A DNA stretch of 64,000 nucleotides from positions 2,274,001 to 2,338,000 of the forward strand of contig NZ_CP053562.1 of the NCBI RefSeq assembly GCF_002085925.2, written 5' to 3'. Source of the stretch: Thioclava electrotropha (lineage in GTDB: Bacteria > Pseudomonadota > Alphaproteobacteria > Rhodobacterales > Rhodobacteraceae). This document shows, one piece after another, positions 37,411 to 47,093 of this stretch (positions are counted from its first letter, which is position 1; each line of letters begins with the position of its first letter). Position numbers and translations under genes: made by a program. The notes below the pieces were generated by a model. It saw nothing but the letters and a program-made list of their open reading frames with translations, searched no databases and had not been told where the DNA came from.

Positions 37411-37470
37411 GAGGGGCTCTGCCCCTCGCCCGTTCCGGGCTCACCCCGGGATATTTCTTCCAAAACGAAG
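37411..37470 (+). repeat. Dispersed hairpin repeat, copy B (two hairpins plus tail)
   Basis: First hairpin GAGGGGC-TCT-GCCCCTC (37411-37427), second hairpin GCCCG-TTC-CGGGC (37428-37440), then the tail with CCCCGGGATATTT, CCAAA and ACGAAG. It begins 5 bp after the livM stop. The layout is the same as the reverse copy at 49731-49784 and, with only one hairpin, at 18979-19030. Confidence 0.75.
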
Positions 37471-37476
37471 ACAAGG

Positions 37477-37505
37477 CGCGCGCCCCGAAAGGAGGCGCGC
37501 GTTTT
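37477..37505 (+). terminator. Terminator of the first LIV operon
   Basis: A perfect 8-bp stem (CGCGCGCC / GGCGCGCG) with a nine-base loop is followed by TTTT on the plus strand. It lies between livM and the convergent ntrX gene, whose stop is four bases further on. Confidence 0.72.
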
Positions 37506-37508
37506 CCG

Positions 37509-38909
37509 TTACTCCTCGCCGCCGTCGAATTGGGCGACGCGGGCGCCCGCCTTGTTCGTGGTGACGACGCCGAGCGATTTGAGTTTGCGGTGCAGCGCCG
37601 AGCGTTCCATGCCGACGAAATTCGCAGTCCGCGAGATGTTGCCCCCGAAACGGTTGATCTGGGTGAGCAGGTATTCGCGCTCGAACAGCTCGCGCGCCTC
37701 GCGCAAAGGCAGCGTTGCGAGCGCGCCGCCCAAAACGATGCGGCCCTCATCCGCCGGGCCTTCCTGACCGGGCAGCTCGCGCGCCTCGATCGCGCCCGTG
37801 CCTTCGCCGAGGATCAGCACCCGCTCGATCACGTTGCGCAGCTGGCGGACATTGCCCGGCCAGTCCATCGTCTGCATCAGCGCCGCGGCCTCTTCCGAGA
37901 TTTCACGCAGCGGCAGGCCCTGGGTCTCGTTGAAGCCGCGCAGGAAATGATCGGCCAGAAGCGGCACGTCCTCGCGCCGCTCCGAGAGCGGCGGCACCTC
38001 GATCGGCACCACGTTCAGCCGGTCGTAGAGCTCCTGCCGGAAAAGCCCCTCGCGAATCTGCGTCATCAGATCGCGAGTCGTCGACGAGATCACCCGCAGA
38101 TCGACGCGGACCTTGTCGGCCCCGCCCACGCGCAGGAATTGCTGCTCGGTCAGCACGCGCAGGATTTTCGACTGCGTGCCGAGCGGCATCTCGGCCACCT
38201 CGTCGAAATAGATCACGCCGCCATGGGCCTGTTCCAAGAGCCCCTTCTCGACGCCGCGCTCGGGTGTTTCGCGCCCGAAGAGCACCTCTTCCATCCGGTC
38301 GGGTTCGATCGAAGCGGAATTGACCGTGATGAACGGCCCCGCCGCACGGGTCGAGAACTGGTGGATATAGCGCGCGGCCATCTCCTTGCCCGAGCCCGGC
38401 TCGCCCGTCAGCATCACCCGGCCGTTGGACTTGGTCACCTTGTCGAGCTGATCCTTCAGCCGCCGGAACGCGGCCGAGTCGCCGATCATCTCGCCCGAGG
38501 ACATGTCGCGGCGCTTGAGCGTCGAGTTCTCGCGCCGCAGCCGCGCCGTCTCCATCGCGCGCGAGATCACCACCATCAGCTGGTCGATGTTGAAGGGCTT
38601 CTCGATGAAGTCGTAGGCGCCCTGCTTGATCGCCGCCACCGCGATCTCGATATTGCCGTGGCCCGAGATGATGATCACCGGCACGTCCGGGTTGTCGCGC
38701 TTGACCGTCTTGAGGATGTCGATCCCGTCCATCTTGCTGTCCTTCAGCCAGATATCGAGGATCATCAGCGCCGGTTCCTGCGCGTTGATCTCGTCCATGC
38801 ACTCGTTGGAATTCGCCGCGAGGCGTGTCTTGAAGCCTTCGTCGCGCAGGATGTCGGCGATCAGCTCGCGGATGTCTTTCTCGTCGTCGACGATCAGAAT
38901 GTCGCTCAT
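37509..38909 (-). CDS. ntrX: Nitrogen-related response regulator NtrX
   Basis: A 466-aa response regulator. The receiver domain (1-120) has phospho-acceptor Asp52 (LDIWLKD). The AAA+ domain has Walker A GEPGSGKE and Walker B VIYFDEVAEM. A Fis-like C-terminus follows (INRFGGNISRTANFVGMERSALHRKLKSLG). The GAFTGA sigma-54 contact loop is missing; the corresponding region reads VLFGRETPERGVEKGLLEQ. So it should not activate sigma-54 RNA polymerase, as with other Rhodobacterales NtrX. Its start overlaps the ntrY stop by four bases. Confidence 0.95.
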   Translation of the reverse strand: MSDILIVDDEKDIRELIADILRDEGFKTRLAANSNECMDEINAQEPALMILDIWLKDSKMDGIDILKTVKRDNPDVPVIIISGHGNIEIAVAAIKQGAYDFIEKPFNIDQLMVVISRAMETARLRRENSTLKRRDMSSGEMIGDSAAFRRLKDQLDKVTKSNGRVMLTGEPGSGKEMAARYIHQFSTRAAGPFITVNSASIEPDRMEEVLFGRETPERGVEKGLLEQAHGGVIYFDEVAEMPLGTQSKILRVLTEQQFLRVGGADKVRVDLRVISSTTRDLMTQIREGLFRQELYDRLNVVPIEVPPLSERREDVPLLADHFLRGFNETQGLPLREISEEAAALMQTMDWPGNVRQLRNVIERVLILGEGTGAIEARELPGQEGPADEGRIVLGGALATLPLREARELFEREYLLTQINRFGGNISRTANFVGMERSALHRKLKSLGVVTTNKAGARVAQFDGGEE

Positions 38910-41188
38910 GTCACTTCCCCGGGGGCTTCGCCCCTCTCCTTGATGGCTCTGAGCGCTGCTCGCGCGCGTGGGAGCCTGATTTCGGCGAGCGCCCCGCGAT
39001 GAGCACCCTCTGCGAAGGCGGGCGCGTCGCTCAGCGTCAGCGTTCCACCATGTTCCTCAATGATCTTCTTGACGATGGGAAGGCCCAGCCCGGTGCCTTT
39101 CTCGCGCGTCGTCACGTAAGGCTCGAACAGCCGCGAGCGGTCGGGCGGCAGGCCGATCCCGTTATCCGCGATATGGATCGTCACATGCTCGGGCGCGACC
39201 TGCATATCGAGGCGAACCTCGGGCGCGAAGCCTTCTTCCACGTTGCCTTTTTCCGTATAGGATTCAATCGCTTCGCCAGCATTCTTCACAAGGTTCGTCA
39301 CCGCTTGCGAAATCATCGTCGCGTCCAGTTCGACAATCACCGGCTCTGTCGGGACATCCGTCACCAGCTTCGCGCCATGCAGGCTGTCTTGCTGCAAGGT
39401 CGCGGCGTCGCGCACGAGCTGCGCCAGATCGTGATCGGCGCGGTCGGGTTCCGGCATCCGCGCGAAGCGCGAGAATTCATCAACAATGCGCCGCAAGTCA
39501 TTGGTTTGCCGCACAATCACGCCGGTGAGCTGATTGAGCGTTTCGAGATCTTCACCCTCGGTCATCTTGCCGAATTTGCGCTTGATCCGCTCGGCCGAGA
39601 GCTGGATCGGCGTCAGCGGGTTCTTGATCTCATGAGCGATGCGCCGCGCAACGTCGCCCCATGCCGCCATCCGCTGGGCCGAGACCAGATCGGTCACATC
39701 CTCGAAGGCCACCACATAGCCCTCGGGCGTGCCCAGATCGTTGCGCCGCACCGCCATGCGCACCAGCAGGCTTTCCAGCCGCCCACCGCGCGAGACCCGG
39801 ATTTCCTCTTGCGCGACCTCGTTAAGTCCGTCCTGCAAGCGATTGTAAAGCCCGACGAATTCCGGAACGGCGGTCGAGAGCTCGCGGGCATTGTCACGCG
39901 CACTATCGAGCGCCAGCAAGGTCATCGCCGCCCGGTTCACGAAGTCTATCCGCCCATCGGCGTCCAGCCCGATCACCCCCGAAGTCACCGAAGACAGCAC
40001 GGAATCGAACATCCGCCGACGTTCCTCGGTCTCGCGGTGGTTCTCGATCAGGGCCATGCGCTGGCCCTTCAACTGCCCGGTCATCCGGTTGAACGCCTCG
40101 CCGAGGGTCGCGATCTCGTCGTCGCCCTCGGCCTCGATGACCCGCGCATCCAGATCGCCCGACCCGACGCGCTCTGCCGCGGCGGCAAGCCGTCCGATGG
40201 GGCGCGACAGGCGCTCTGCGAACCACAGGCCCATCCAGAGCGCGGCGAGGATCAGGATCAGCGCGAAGCCGAAGTAAAGCAGCCCGAATTCGAAAATCAC
40301 CCGGCCGCGCGCGCTTTCCAATTGCTGATAGAGCGTCACCGTCTCGCGCGTTTTATCGAGCAGCGCGAGGATCTGCCCGTCCACCTTGCGCGAGATATAG
40401 AGATAGCGGTCTACAAATGCATCGAGCCGGATCAGCGCGCGCAGTTCCGAGTTCGGCCAATCCTCGATCAGCACCGTCTCACCCTTCTGCGCCTCGACGA
40501 TGTCGCGCGGGGAAGGTTCTTCGTAATCAAAGAGATAGGAGCGATCGCCGCGGGCTACGATCCGGCCCGTGCCGTCGATCACATAGGCCTCTTTCACGCC
40601 GCGCTGGATGCCCGCCTGCCCGGTGATCAGCAATTCGCGCAGTTCGCCATCCGACATGAAGGTCGAGGCCTGCCGCCGCAGATTGAGGAAATTCGCGAGC
40701 GCCCGGCTATCCTGCACAAGATCGCGCTTATGCTCGGACTGATACGCCTCGGCGGCCTGAAGCGACGTGCCCACGACCGAGCGCACGCGATCCGAGAACC
40801 AGCCCTCGAGACCGATATTCACCGTGAGGAACGCGAAGACCGCGACGAGGATCGTCGGCACCAGCGCGATGCCCGCGAAAACGCCCGTCAGGCGCAGGGT
40901 CAGCCGCGATCCGGCGGAATGCGCGCGCCGTGCCGCAATGATCTGCACCAGCCGCATCAGGATCAGACCGGCGAGTAGCAGGAAATAGACGAAATCGGCG
41001 AGCAGGATCAGGCGCAGCGCGGTGCTGTCCGCCCCCTGTCCCAAGGGCCCGAGGACTATAAAGGTCGCAATCGCGAGCGCCGGGCCCAGAACGACCAGAC
41101 CGAAGGTAAACAGGTTGCGCACCCGCTTCTGGCGGCGAAAGCGCGCCAAACGGTCCCAGCCTGAGCGATATGCCGTGCTGCCCTGCAC
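38906..41188 (-). CDS. ntrY: Nitrogen-related sensor histidine kinase NtrY
   Basis: A 760-aa membrane kinase. The first 120 residues carry about three transmembrane segments. A periplasmic domain (about 120-290) is closed by another membrane helix and a HAMP region (LWFAERLSRPIGRLAAAAERVGSGD). A PAS domain, then HisKA with RRIAHEIKNPLTPIQLSAERI and HATPase with NLVKNAGEAIESYT, DNGIGLP and GTGLGLPIVKK, complete the protein. It is the cognate kinase of NtrX; the pair is known to influence nitrogen metabolism, respiration and envelope traits in relatives. It lies 73 bp after ntrC. Confidence 0.95.
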   Translation of the reverse strand: MQGSTAYRSGWDRLARFRRQKRVRNLFTFGLVVLGPALAIATFIVLGPLGQGADSTALRLILLADFVYFLLLAGLILMRLVQIIAARRAHSAGSRLTLRLTGVFAGIALVPTILVAVFAFLTVNIGLEGWFSDRVRSVVGTSLQAAEAYQSEHKRDLVQDSRALANFLNLRRQASTFMSDGELRELLITGQAGIQRGVKEAYVIDGTGRIVARGDRSYLFDYEEPSPRDIVEAQKGETVLIEDWPNSELRALIRLDAFVDRYLYISRKVDGQILALLDKTRETVTLYQQLESARGRVIFEFGLLYFGFALILILAALWMGLWFAERLSRPIGRLAAAAERVGSGDLDARVIEAEGDDEIATLGEAFNRMTGQLKGQRMALIENHRETEERRRMFDSVLSSVTSGVIGLDADGRIDFVNRAAMTLLALDSARDNARELSTAVPEFVGLYNRLQDGLNEVAQEEIRVSRGGRLESLLVRMAVRRNDLGTPEGYVVAFEDVTDLVSAQRMAAWGDVARRIAHEIKNPLTPIQLSAERIKRKFGKMTEGEDLETLNQLTGVIVRQTNDLRRIVDEFSRFARMPEPDRADHDLAQLVRDAATLQQDSLHGAKLVTDVPTEPVIVELDATMISQAVTNLVKNAGEAIESYTEKGNVEEGFAPEVRLDMQVAPEHVTIHIADNGIGLPPDRSRLFEPYVTTREKGTGLGLPIVKKIIEEHGGTLTLSDAPAFAEGAHRGALAEIRLPRARAALRAIKERGEAPGEVT

Positions 41189-41261
41189 TAATGCCCCCTC
41201 ATTCCAGACCGTGGCTCGCGAATCCGTGTGAACGGAAAAGCCACAGGCCCCTGTTGCGGGT

Positions 41262-42632
41262 TTACATCAGTTTGCGGCGGCGTGTCACCTGAATATCCAG
41301 ATCGGTGATCTTTTTACGCAACGTATTGCGGTTGATGCCAAGCAGATCGGCACATCTGGCCTGGTTGCCACCGGTCGCATCGAGCGCGATTTCGATCAGC
41401 GGCGCCTCCATTTCCTTCAAAATCCGGTCGTAAAGGCCCGGAGGCGGCAGCGTGCCGCCGTGAAGGTCGAAATAGCGCCGCAGGTGGCGCGCGATGGAGG
41501 CGGAGAGCTTCTCGCCCTCGCCGCCTTGGCGCAGCGGCTCGATCGCAGGCTGGTTGCCCAGCACGAATTCCGCCTCCGCGCGGGTGATTTCTTCCTCGGG
41601 CGAGGTCACCGCAAGACGGCGGATCGTGTTCTCCAGCTGGCGCACGTTGCCGGGCCAGGAATAGGCGCGCACGAGTTGCAGAGCCTCGGGCGTGAAGCGG
41701 CGCAGGCCCAGCCCGTCGCGCTCGGCGCGGGCAAGGAAATGCTCGGCCAGAAGCGGGATATCCTCGACCCGCTCGCGCAGGCTCGGCACGTTCAGCGTCA
41801 CGCCGCCCAGCCGGTAGAACAGGTCCTGACGGAACTTGCCGGCCTCCATCAGCCCCGCGAGGTCGATCTGTGTCGTCGCCATGATCCGCGGCGCGGGATC
41901 GGGCAGCGCGTCGAGCATCCGCACGATACGCGCCTGCGTGTCGTCGTCGTAATCGCCAACCTCGTCGAAGACGAGCGATCCGCCCTTGGCCTTCGCCACC
42001 AGCGCCGCCGGGCCGTCCGCGCCCTGCAGATCGCCCGCCTGCGCCACCACGAAGGGCAGCGTACGGCGATCCGAAAAGTCGTGAATAGCCTTCGCGATCA
42101 AGGACTTGCCGGTGCCGCTTTCACCCGCGATCAGCACCGCGAGATCGGCATTCATCACCCGTGCGACAAGCCGATAAAGCTCCTGCATCGCCGGCGTCCG
42201 CCCGACCAGAGGCAAATCGCCCGCATCGCCGCCGCCTTCGATCTCGCGCGGGGCGATCGGGCTACGGCGCTTCTGCTCCAGCGCCTTTTGCGCGCGCTTC
42301 ATCAGGTCCGGCAGATCGAACGGTTTGGGCAGATAGTCGTAAGCCTCGGCCTCGGCTGCCTGGATCGCGGTCATGATCGTGTTCTGCGCAGAGATCACGA
42401 TGACCGGCAGACCCGGGCGCTCCTCGGAGATTTTCGGCAGCGCCTCCAGCCCGTTACCGTCAGGCATGATCACGTCCGAGATCACCAAGTCGCCTTTGCC
42501 CTCTTCGACCCAACGCATCAGCGTTACCAGCGAAGCAGTGGCATGAACCTTACAGCCCGCCCGGGTCAGGGCCTGGGTCAGAACGGTGCGGATTGTGCGA
42601 TCGTCATCCGCGACAAGTACGGTGCCGTCCAT
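41262..42632 (-). CDS. ntrC: Nitrogen regulatory response regulator NtrC, no GAFTGA
   Basis: A 456-aa regulator. The receiver has Asp53 ([12 protein letters not shown]), the AAA+ domain has GESGTGKS and LVFDEVGDY, and the C-terminal Fis-like helix-turn-helix reads [22 protein letters not shown]. The GAFTGA loop is deleted: after [24 protein letters not shown] comes Walker B directly. Rhodobacter capsulatus NtrC is the well-known case of this form, activating sigma-70 promoters. Phosphorylation should come from NtrB, encoded 3 bp upstream. Confidence 0.95.
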   Translation of the reverse strand: MDGTVLVADDDRTIRTVLTQALTRAGCKVHATASLVTLMRWVEEGKGDLVISDVIMPDGNGLEALPKISEERPGLPVIVISAQNTIMTAIQAAEAEAYDYLPKPFDLPDLMKRAQKALEQKRRSPIAPREIEGGGDAGDLPLVGRTPAMQELYRLVARVMNADLAVLIAGESGTGKSLIAKAIHDFSDRRTLPFVVAQAGDLQGADGPAALVAKAKGGSLVFDEVGDYDDDTQARIVRMLDALPDPAPRIMATTQIDLAGLMEAGKFRQDLFYRLGGVTLNVPSLRERVEDIPLLAEHFLARAERDGLGLRRFTPEALQLVRAYSWPGNVRQLENTIRRLAVTSPEEEITRAEAEFVLGNQPAIEPLRQGGEGEKLSASIARHLRRYFDLHGGTLPPPGLYDRILKEMEAPLIEIALDATGGNQARCADLLGINRNTLRKKITDLDIQVTRRRKLM

Positions 42633-42635
42633 GGA

Positions 42636-43703
42636 TCAGGCCTCCTTTGGCGCAACGGGAAGTGAAATGCGAAACCGGGTCTTGCCCGGGACCGAGTCGA
42701 GCGTGACCCAGCCGTCGTGATCGTTGATGATCTTCGAGACAAGCGCGAGACCAAGCCCCGTGCCGTTCTCACGCCCCGAAACGAAGGGCTCGAAGATCTC
42801 GTTGGAGATTTCCGGCGGGATGCCGGGGCCGTCGTCGATGATTTCGATCTGCAGCGGCAGCGGCTGCCCCGATCCATCGGCGCGACGCAGACGCAGGCTG
42901 TGTTCGTAGAAGGTACGGATCTTGATTTCTCCATTCCCTTCCGAAGCTTCTGCGGCGTTCTTCAACAGGTTCAGGAAGACTTGAGTCAACTGATCCGCAT
43001 CGCCCAGCGTCGGCGGTAGCGAGGGATCGTAATCCTCCTTGATCGTCATATGTGCGCCGAAGCCGACGCCTGCGGATTTGCGCGCGCGGTCGAGCACGTC
43101 ATGGATATTGACCGGCTTCTTCTCCGGTGCGCGGACGTTTCCGAACTGTTCGACCTGTTCGAGCAGCTTCACGATCCGGCGCGTCTCGTCGACGATTAGG
43201 TCCGTCAATTCAAGGTCTTCGCCGGACAAGTTCATGCTTAGAAGCTGGGCCGCCCCGGCGATCCCGGCGAGCGGGTTCTTGATCTCATGGGCCAGCATCT
43301 CCGCCATGCCGATGGCCGAGCGCGCCGCCGATTTCACGAGGCTCGCGCGGCCCAACCGGTCAGCCAGCTCGCGCGGCTCGATCAGCAGCAGCACCCTGTC
43401 GGGGTCTTCGCCCACAGGCGCGGCTTGCAGATTGCATTGCACCGGGGCTTTCTCGCCCGTCGTCAACTCGACATCGTTAACGAAGAGCGAGGCACGGTTC
43501 TTCCGAACCCGATAGAAGATTTCTTCCAAAGGCGCGGAAATCGCGAGCCTTTCGCCGATCGCCTTACCTCTCAGCGCCTTGGCGGAGAGGTTAAGAAACA
43601 GCTCGGCGGCCGGGTTCACCTCGTCGACGAGATCATCGCCGTCGATCAGCAAAGCCGGGGTCGGCAGCGAGGTCCAGATAATGCCGGGGGCCGGAAGGTT
43701 CAT
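42636..43703 (-). CDS. ntrB: Nitrogen regulatory sensor histidine kinase NtrB
   Basis: A soluble 355-aa kinase. A PAS domain (about 1-115) is followed by HisKA with EMLAHEIKNPLAGIAGAAQLL and HATPase with NLLKNAAEASEG, IDDGPGIP and GTGLGLALVSKI. Its activity is expected to be controlled by PII protein (GlnB/GlnK, not encoded here). The start at 43703 overlaps the dusB stop by four bases; a longer open frame upstream is dusB sequence in another phase. Confidence 0.95.
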   Translation of the reverse strand: MNLPAPGIIWTSLPTPALLIDGDDLVDEVNPAAELFLNLSAKALRGKAIGERLAISAPLEEIFYRVRKNRASLFVNDVELTTGEKAPVQCNLQAAPVGEDPDRVLLLIEPRELADRLGRASLVKSAARSAIGMAEMLAHEIKNPLAGIAGAAQLLSMNLSGEDLELTDLIVDETRRIVKLLEQVEQFGNVRAPEKKPVNIHDVLDRARKSAGVGFGAHMTIKEDYDPSLPPTLGDADQLTQVFLNLLKNAAEASEGNGEIKIRTFYEHSLRLRRADGSGQPLPLQIEIIDDGPGIPPEISNEIFEPFVSGRENGTGLGLALVSKIINDHDGWVTLDSVPGKTRFRISLPVAPKEA

Positions 43704-44680
43704 GCGGCGCACCTTTCCCCGAAAGCACGCTCGATCAGCGACAAGGTCGCCTCCGGCGTCTGGCTGACCATCATCTCGGCGCGCAGCGGCGCATTCGCCG
43801 CCTCGCAATACCAGCCCAGATGCTTGCGCGCGAGACGCAGCCCGAGATCACGTCCGTAGAAACTCAAGATCGCCTCGTAATGCTCTGAAATATAATCGCA
43901 AAGCGCATTCCCATAGGGAACCTGCGGCTTCGGCGATCCGAAGATTTCGTGCCCGATTTCAGCCAGCCGCCACGGCGCGCCCTGCGCCCCGCGACCGACC
44001 ATCACACCCGCCGCGCCCGATTGCGCAAGCGCTGCGCGCGCGGAGCTCGCATCGACCACGTCGCCATTGGCGATCACCGGGATCGAGACCGCGTCGACGG
44101 TCTCGGCAATCGCGGCCCAATCGGCGTTGCCCTTGTAGAACTGCATCCGCGTGCGCCCATGCACGACGATCATCTTCACGCCCGCAGCCTCGGCCCGGCG
44201 CGCGATCTCGGCCGCGTTATGCGTATCGTCACACCAACCCAGCCGCATCTTCAGCGTCACCGGCAGGTCGACCGCGCCCACCGTCGCCTCGATCAGCCGC
44301 AGTGCATGATCGGGATCGCGCATCAGCGCCGAACCCGACGCCCCGCCCGTCACCTTCTTGGCCGGGCAGCCCATATTGATGTCGATGATCCGCGCGCCCA
44401 TGTCGGCGACCATCTTCGCGGCCTCAGCCATCGGTTCGGGCTCGCGCCCGGCAAGCTGCACCGAGGTCGGCAGCTCCAGCCCCATCTCGACCCGTGCTTT
44501 CGCGCGCACCGAGGGTTTCGCGGTCAGCATCTCTCCCGAGGCCACCATCTCGGACACGACAAGACCCGCGCCGAAACGCGCCACCATCCGCCGGAACGGA
44601 AGGTCGGTGATCCCGGCCATGGGCGCGAGAAAGACCGGTGGGGTCAGTGTGATGTCGTCGAGAACTAAAATCTGCGGCAC
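43700..44680 (-). CDS. dusB: tRNA-dihydrouridine synthase DusB (NifR3)
   Basis: A 326-aa flavoenzyme that reduces uridine in the tRNA D-loop. FMN-barrel motifs LAPMAGITDLPFRRM, INMGCPAKKVTGG with catalytic Cys, VHGRTRMQFY and IANGDV are all present. The start is a GTG at 44680, because an in-frame stop lies only five codons upstream. As nifR3 it heads the ntr operon, the normal position in this group. Confidence 0.94.
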   Translation of the reverse strand: MPQILVLDDITLTPPVFLAPMAGITDLPFRRMVARFGAGLVVSEMVASGEMLTAKPSVRAKARVEMGLELPTSVQLAGREPEPMAEAAKMVADMGARIIDINMGCPAKKVTGGASGSALMRDPDHALRLIEATVGAVDLPVTLKMRLGWCDDTHNAAEIARRAEAAGVKMIVVHGRTRMQFYKGNADWAAIAETVDAVSIPVIANGDVVDASSARAALAQSGAAGVMVGRGAQGAPWRLAEIGHEIFGSPKPQVPYGNALCDYISEHYEAILSFYGRDLGLRLARKHLGWYCEAANAPLRAEMMVSQTPEATLSLIERAFGERCAA

Positions 44681-44896
44681 GGAGGTGTCCTGTCACTCGT
44701 CTTCCTTCGAATTAGGCGTTTGACCAAAGAATCACAATTGCGTCCACCCCTTTTTAGGTGGGAAAATCAGCATCCGCCTATTTTTTAATCACCTAACTGT
44801 GGCCAGTTGTCACATCGCGCGACGTATCGCGTCCAGCGGCACCGATTGCGCAAAGCCGCGTCTTCGCCTAAGCCCTTGGGCGATCAGGGAGCCGCC

Positions 44897-46024
44897 ATGA
44901 GCAACGCCATCATCATCGTCGCCGCCGGGCGTGGCACCCGCGCCGGCGGAGAAACCCCGAAGCAATGGCAGAGCCTCGCGGGGCAGCCGGTGCTGGCCCA
45001 TACCGTTGCCGCTTTCAAAGGCATCGGGCGGATCGTGGTCGTTCTGCATCCCGAGGACATGACGCGCGGCATCGCGCAGTTTCAGGGCGAGGTCGCGCTT
45101 TGTGCGGGCGGTGCGAGCCGCGATGCCTCGGTGCGCAATGCGCTGGAGATGCTCGAGGGCTCGGGCGTCGAGAAGGTGCTGATCCATGACGGCGCGCGCC
45201 CGCTGGTCAGCCGCGCGGTGATCGACGGCGTGCTCGACGCGCTCGACAGCGCGCAGACGGCAGCGCCCGCCCTGCCCGTGTCGGACGCGCTCTGGACCGG
45301 CGAGAACGGTCAGGTCACAGGCACACAGGATCGCAACGGGCTCTACCGCGCGCAGACCCCGCAGGGCTTCGATTTCAACGCGATCCTCAACGCCCACCGC
45401 GCCCATCCGGGCGGGTCTGCCGATGACGTGGAAGTGGCCCGCGCGGCCGGTCTTTCGGTTGCGATCACGCGCGGCTCGGAAGACAATCTGAAGATCACCT
45501 ACCCGGAGGATTTCGCCCGGGCCGAGAGACTGTTGGGAGACAAGATGGATATCCGTTTGGGCCATGGCTACGACGTGCACGCTTTCGAGCCGGGCGATCA
45601 TGTGACGCTCTGCGGGGTCACGGTGGCGCATGACAAGAAGCTCAAGGGTCATTCCGATGCCGATGTGGGCATGCATGCGCTGACCGATGCGATCTATGGC
45701 GCGCTGGCCGAGGGCGATATCGGGCGGCATTTCCCGCCGTCGGACCCGCAATGGAAAGGCGCCGCGTCGGAGATTTTCCTCGACCACGCCGTGAAACTGG
45801 CCGAAGCGCGGGGCTTTCGTCTGGGCAATGCCGATGTCACGCTGATCTGCGAGCAACCCAAAATTGGTCCGCATGCCATTGAAATGGCGCAGGCTCTGGC
45901 GCGCATCATCGGGATCGAGCCGGGCCGGATCTCGGTCAAGGCCACCACCTCGGAACGTCTGGGCTTCACCGGGCGCGAGGAAGGCATCGCCGCCATCGCC
46001 ACCGCTACATTGATCAAGGAGTAA
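44897..46024 (+). CDS. ispDF: Bifunctional IspD/IspF enzyme of the MEP pathway
   Basis: A 375-aa fusion. The N-terminal IspD part (CTP:methylerythritol 4-phosphate cytidylyltransferase) has [21 protein letters not shown] and covers about residues 1-216. The C-terminal IspF part (cyclodiphosphate synthase) starts at Met217, [14 protein letters not shown], with zinc ligands in DVH and the [14 protein letters not shown] stretch. The ATG at 44897, behind AGGGAGCC, is favoured over a longer frame. It is followed closely by pgpA and pncC. Confidence 0.96.
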   Translation: MSNAIIIVAAGRGTRAGGETPKQWQSLAGQPVLAHTVAAFKGIGRIVVVLHPEDMTRGIAQFQGEVALCAGGASRDASVRNALEMLEGSGVEKVLIHDGARPLVSRAVIDGVLDALDSAQTAAPALPVSDALWTGENGQVTGTQDRNGLYRAQTPQGFDFNAILNAHRAHPGGSADDVEVARAAGLSVAITRGSEDNLKITYPEDFARAERLLGDKMDIRLGHGYDVHAFEPGDHVTLCGVTVAHDKKLKGHSDADVGMHALTDAIYGALAEGDIGRHFPPSDPQWKGAASEIFLDHAVKLAEARGFRLGNADVTLICEQPKIGPHAIEMAQALARIIGIEPGRISVKATTSERLGFTGREEGIAAIATATLIKE

Positions 46025-46028
46025 CCCC

Positions 46029-46538
46029 ATGCTGCGCGTCCTCAACACGGTCGGATTTGTCGGCTTGCTGAAACCCGCGCCGGGCACCTGGGGCTCGCTG
46101 GTCGCGGTACTGGTCGGCTGGGCGATCGAGCATTGGCTGGGCTTCTTCCCGCTGGTGATCGCCACCATCGCGGTCACCGCGCTCGGCTTCTGGTCGGTGC
46201 GCGCGCAGCTGGGCGACAGCGAAGACGACCCTTCCGAGATCGTCATCGACGAGGTGGCGGGCCAATGGGTCGCGCTCCTGTTCCCCGCCTTCGGCTTCTG
46301 GCAGCGCGGCCTCTCCACGGGCGTCGATCTGCACATGGTCTGGCCCGGCCCGGTCGCGGCGTTCCTGCTGTTTAGGCTGTTCGACATCTGGAAGCCGTGG
46401 CTCGTGGGCCGCGCCGATCGCCGCCATGATGCGACGGGCGTGATGCTCGACGATATCTGGGCCGGGGTCTTCGCCGGGATCGTGTCGATAATCCTCGCAG
46501 GCCTCTACCACATCGTCTTTCTGGGCATGATGGGATGA
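46029..46538 (+). CDS. pgpA: Phosphatidylglycerophosphatase A
   Basis: PgpA (169 aa) dephosphorylates phosphatidylglycerophosphate to phosphatidylglycerol in the inner membrane. The conserved KPAPGTWGSL near the N-terminus, PSEIVIDEVAGQWVAL in the middle and FRLFDIWKPWLVGRAD are diagnostic. About four hydrophobic segments are seen. It overlaps pncC by four bases and lies 4 bp after ispDF. Confidence 0.94.
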   Translation: MLRVLNTVGFVGLLKPAPGTWGSLVAVLVGWAIEHWLGFFPLVIATIAVTALGFWSVRAQLGDSEDDPSEIVIDEVAGQWVALLFPAFGFWQRGLSTGVDLHMVWPGPVAAFLLFRLFDIWKPWLVGRADRRHDATGVMLDDIWAGVFAGIVSIILAGLYHIVFLGMMG

Positions 46539-47008
46539 GCCCCGCGTCGGACGTTCTCGACGCCTGCAAGGCGCGCGGCCTGATGGTCGCGACCGCCGAG
46601 AGCTGCACCGGCGGCATGGTCGCCGCAGCCCTCACCGATATTCCGGGCTCGTCGGCGGTCGTGGAGCGCGGTTTCGTCACCTACACCAATGACGCCAAAC
46701 GCGAGATGCTGGGCGTCAGCGCGGAAAGCCTCGACGCCCATGGCGCGGTCTCCGAGGAGGTCGCGCGTGAGATGGCCGAGGGCGCGCTGAGCCACTCCCA
46801 CGCTCAGATCGCGGTCGCGATCACCGGCATCGCAGGACCGGGCGGCTCGGAATTCAAACCCGAGGGCCGCGTCTGTTTCGGCCTCGCGCGCGAGGGCGCC
46901 GAAACCCAAGTCGAGACGGTCGAATTCGGCGCACTCGGCCGCGACAAGGTGCGCGAAGCGGCCCGCGATCACGCGCTCGCCCTGCTGCTTTCGGCGGCGC
47001 AAGCCTGA
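46535..47008 (+). CDS. pncC: Nicotinamide-nucleotide amidase (CinA C-terminal domain protein)
   Basis: A 157-aa stand-alone CinA C-terminal domain that deamidates NMN. Catalytic Ser is in TAESCTGGMVAAALTDIPGSS, and VAITGIAGPGGS is the second conserved region. The N-terminal CinA domain (ADP-ribose pyrophosphatase) is absent, as usual for this form. It ends the ispDF-pgpA-pncC operon. Confidence 0.93.
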   Translation: MSPASDVLDACKARGLMVATAESCTGGMVAAALTDIPGSSAVVERGFVTYTNDAKREMLGVSAESLDAHGAVSEEVAREMAEGALSHSHAQIAVAITGIAGPGGSEFKPEGRVCFGLAREGAETQVETVEFGALGRDKVREAARDHALALLLSAAQA

Positions 47009-47093
47009 CTCCAAACCGCCCACGTCATAAGCATATGTACCCCGTACCGCCCATTTTTAGCGCAGTTACAAAAGTGACGCGCGAATAGGCGGG

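Noticed and set aside
36251..37564. A plus-strand frame of 437 codons inside livM
   Set aside because: It is livM read in another phase; the real LivM frame carries all family motifs and membrane helices.
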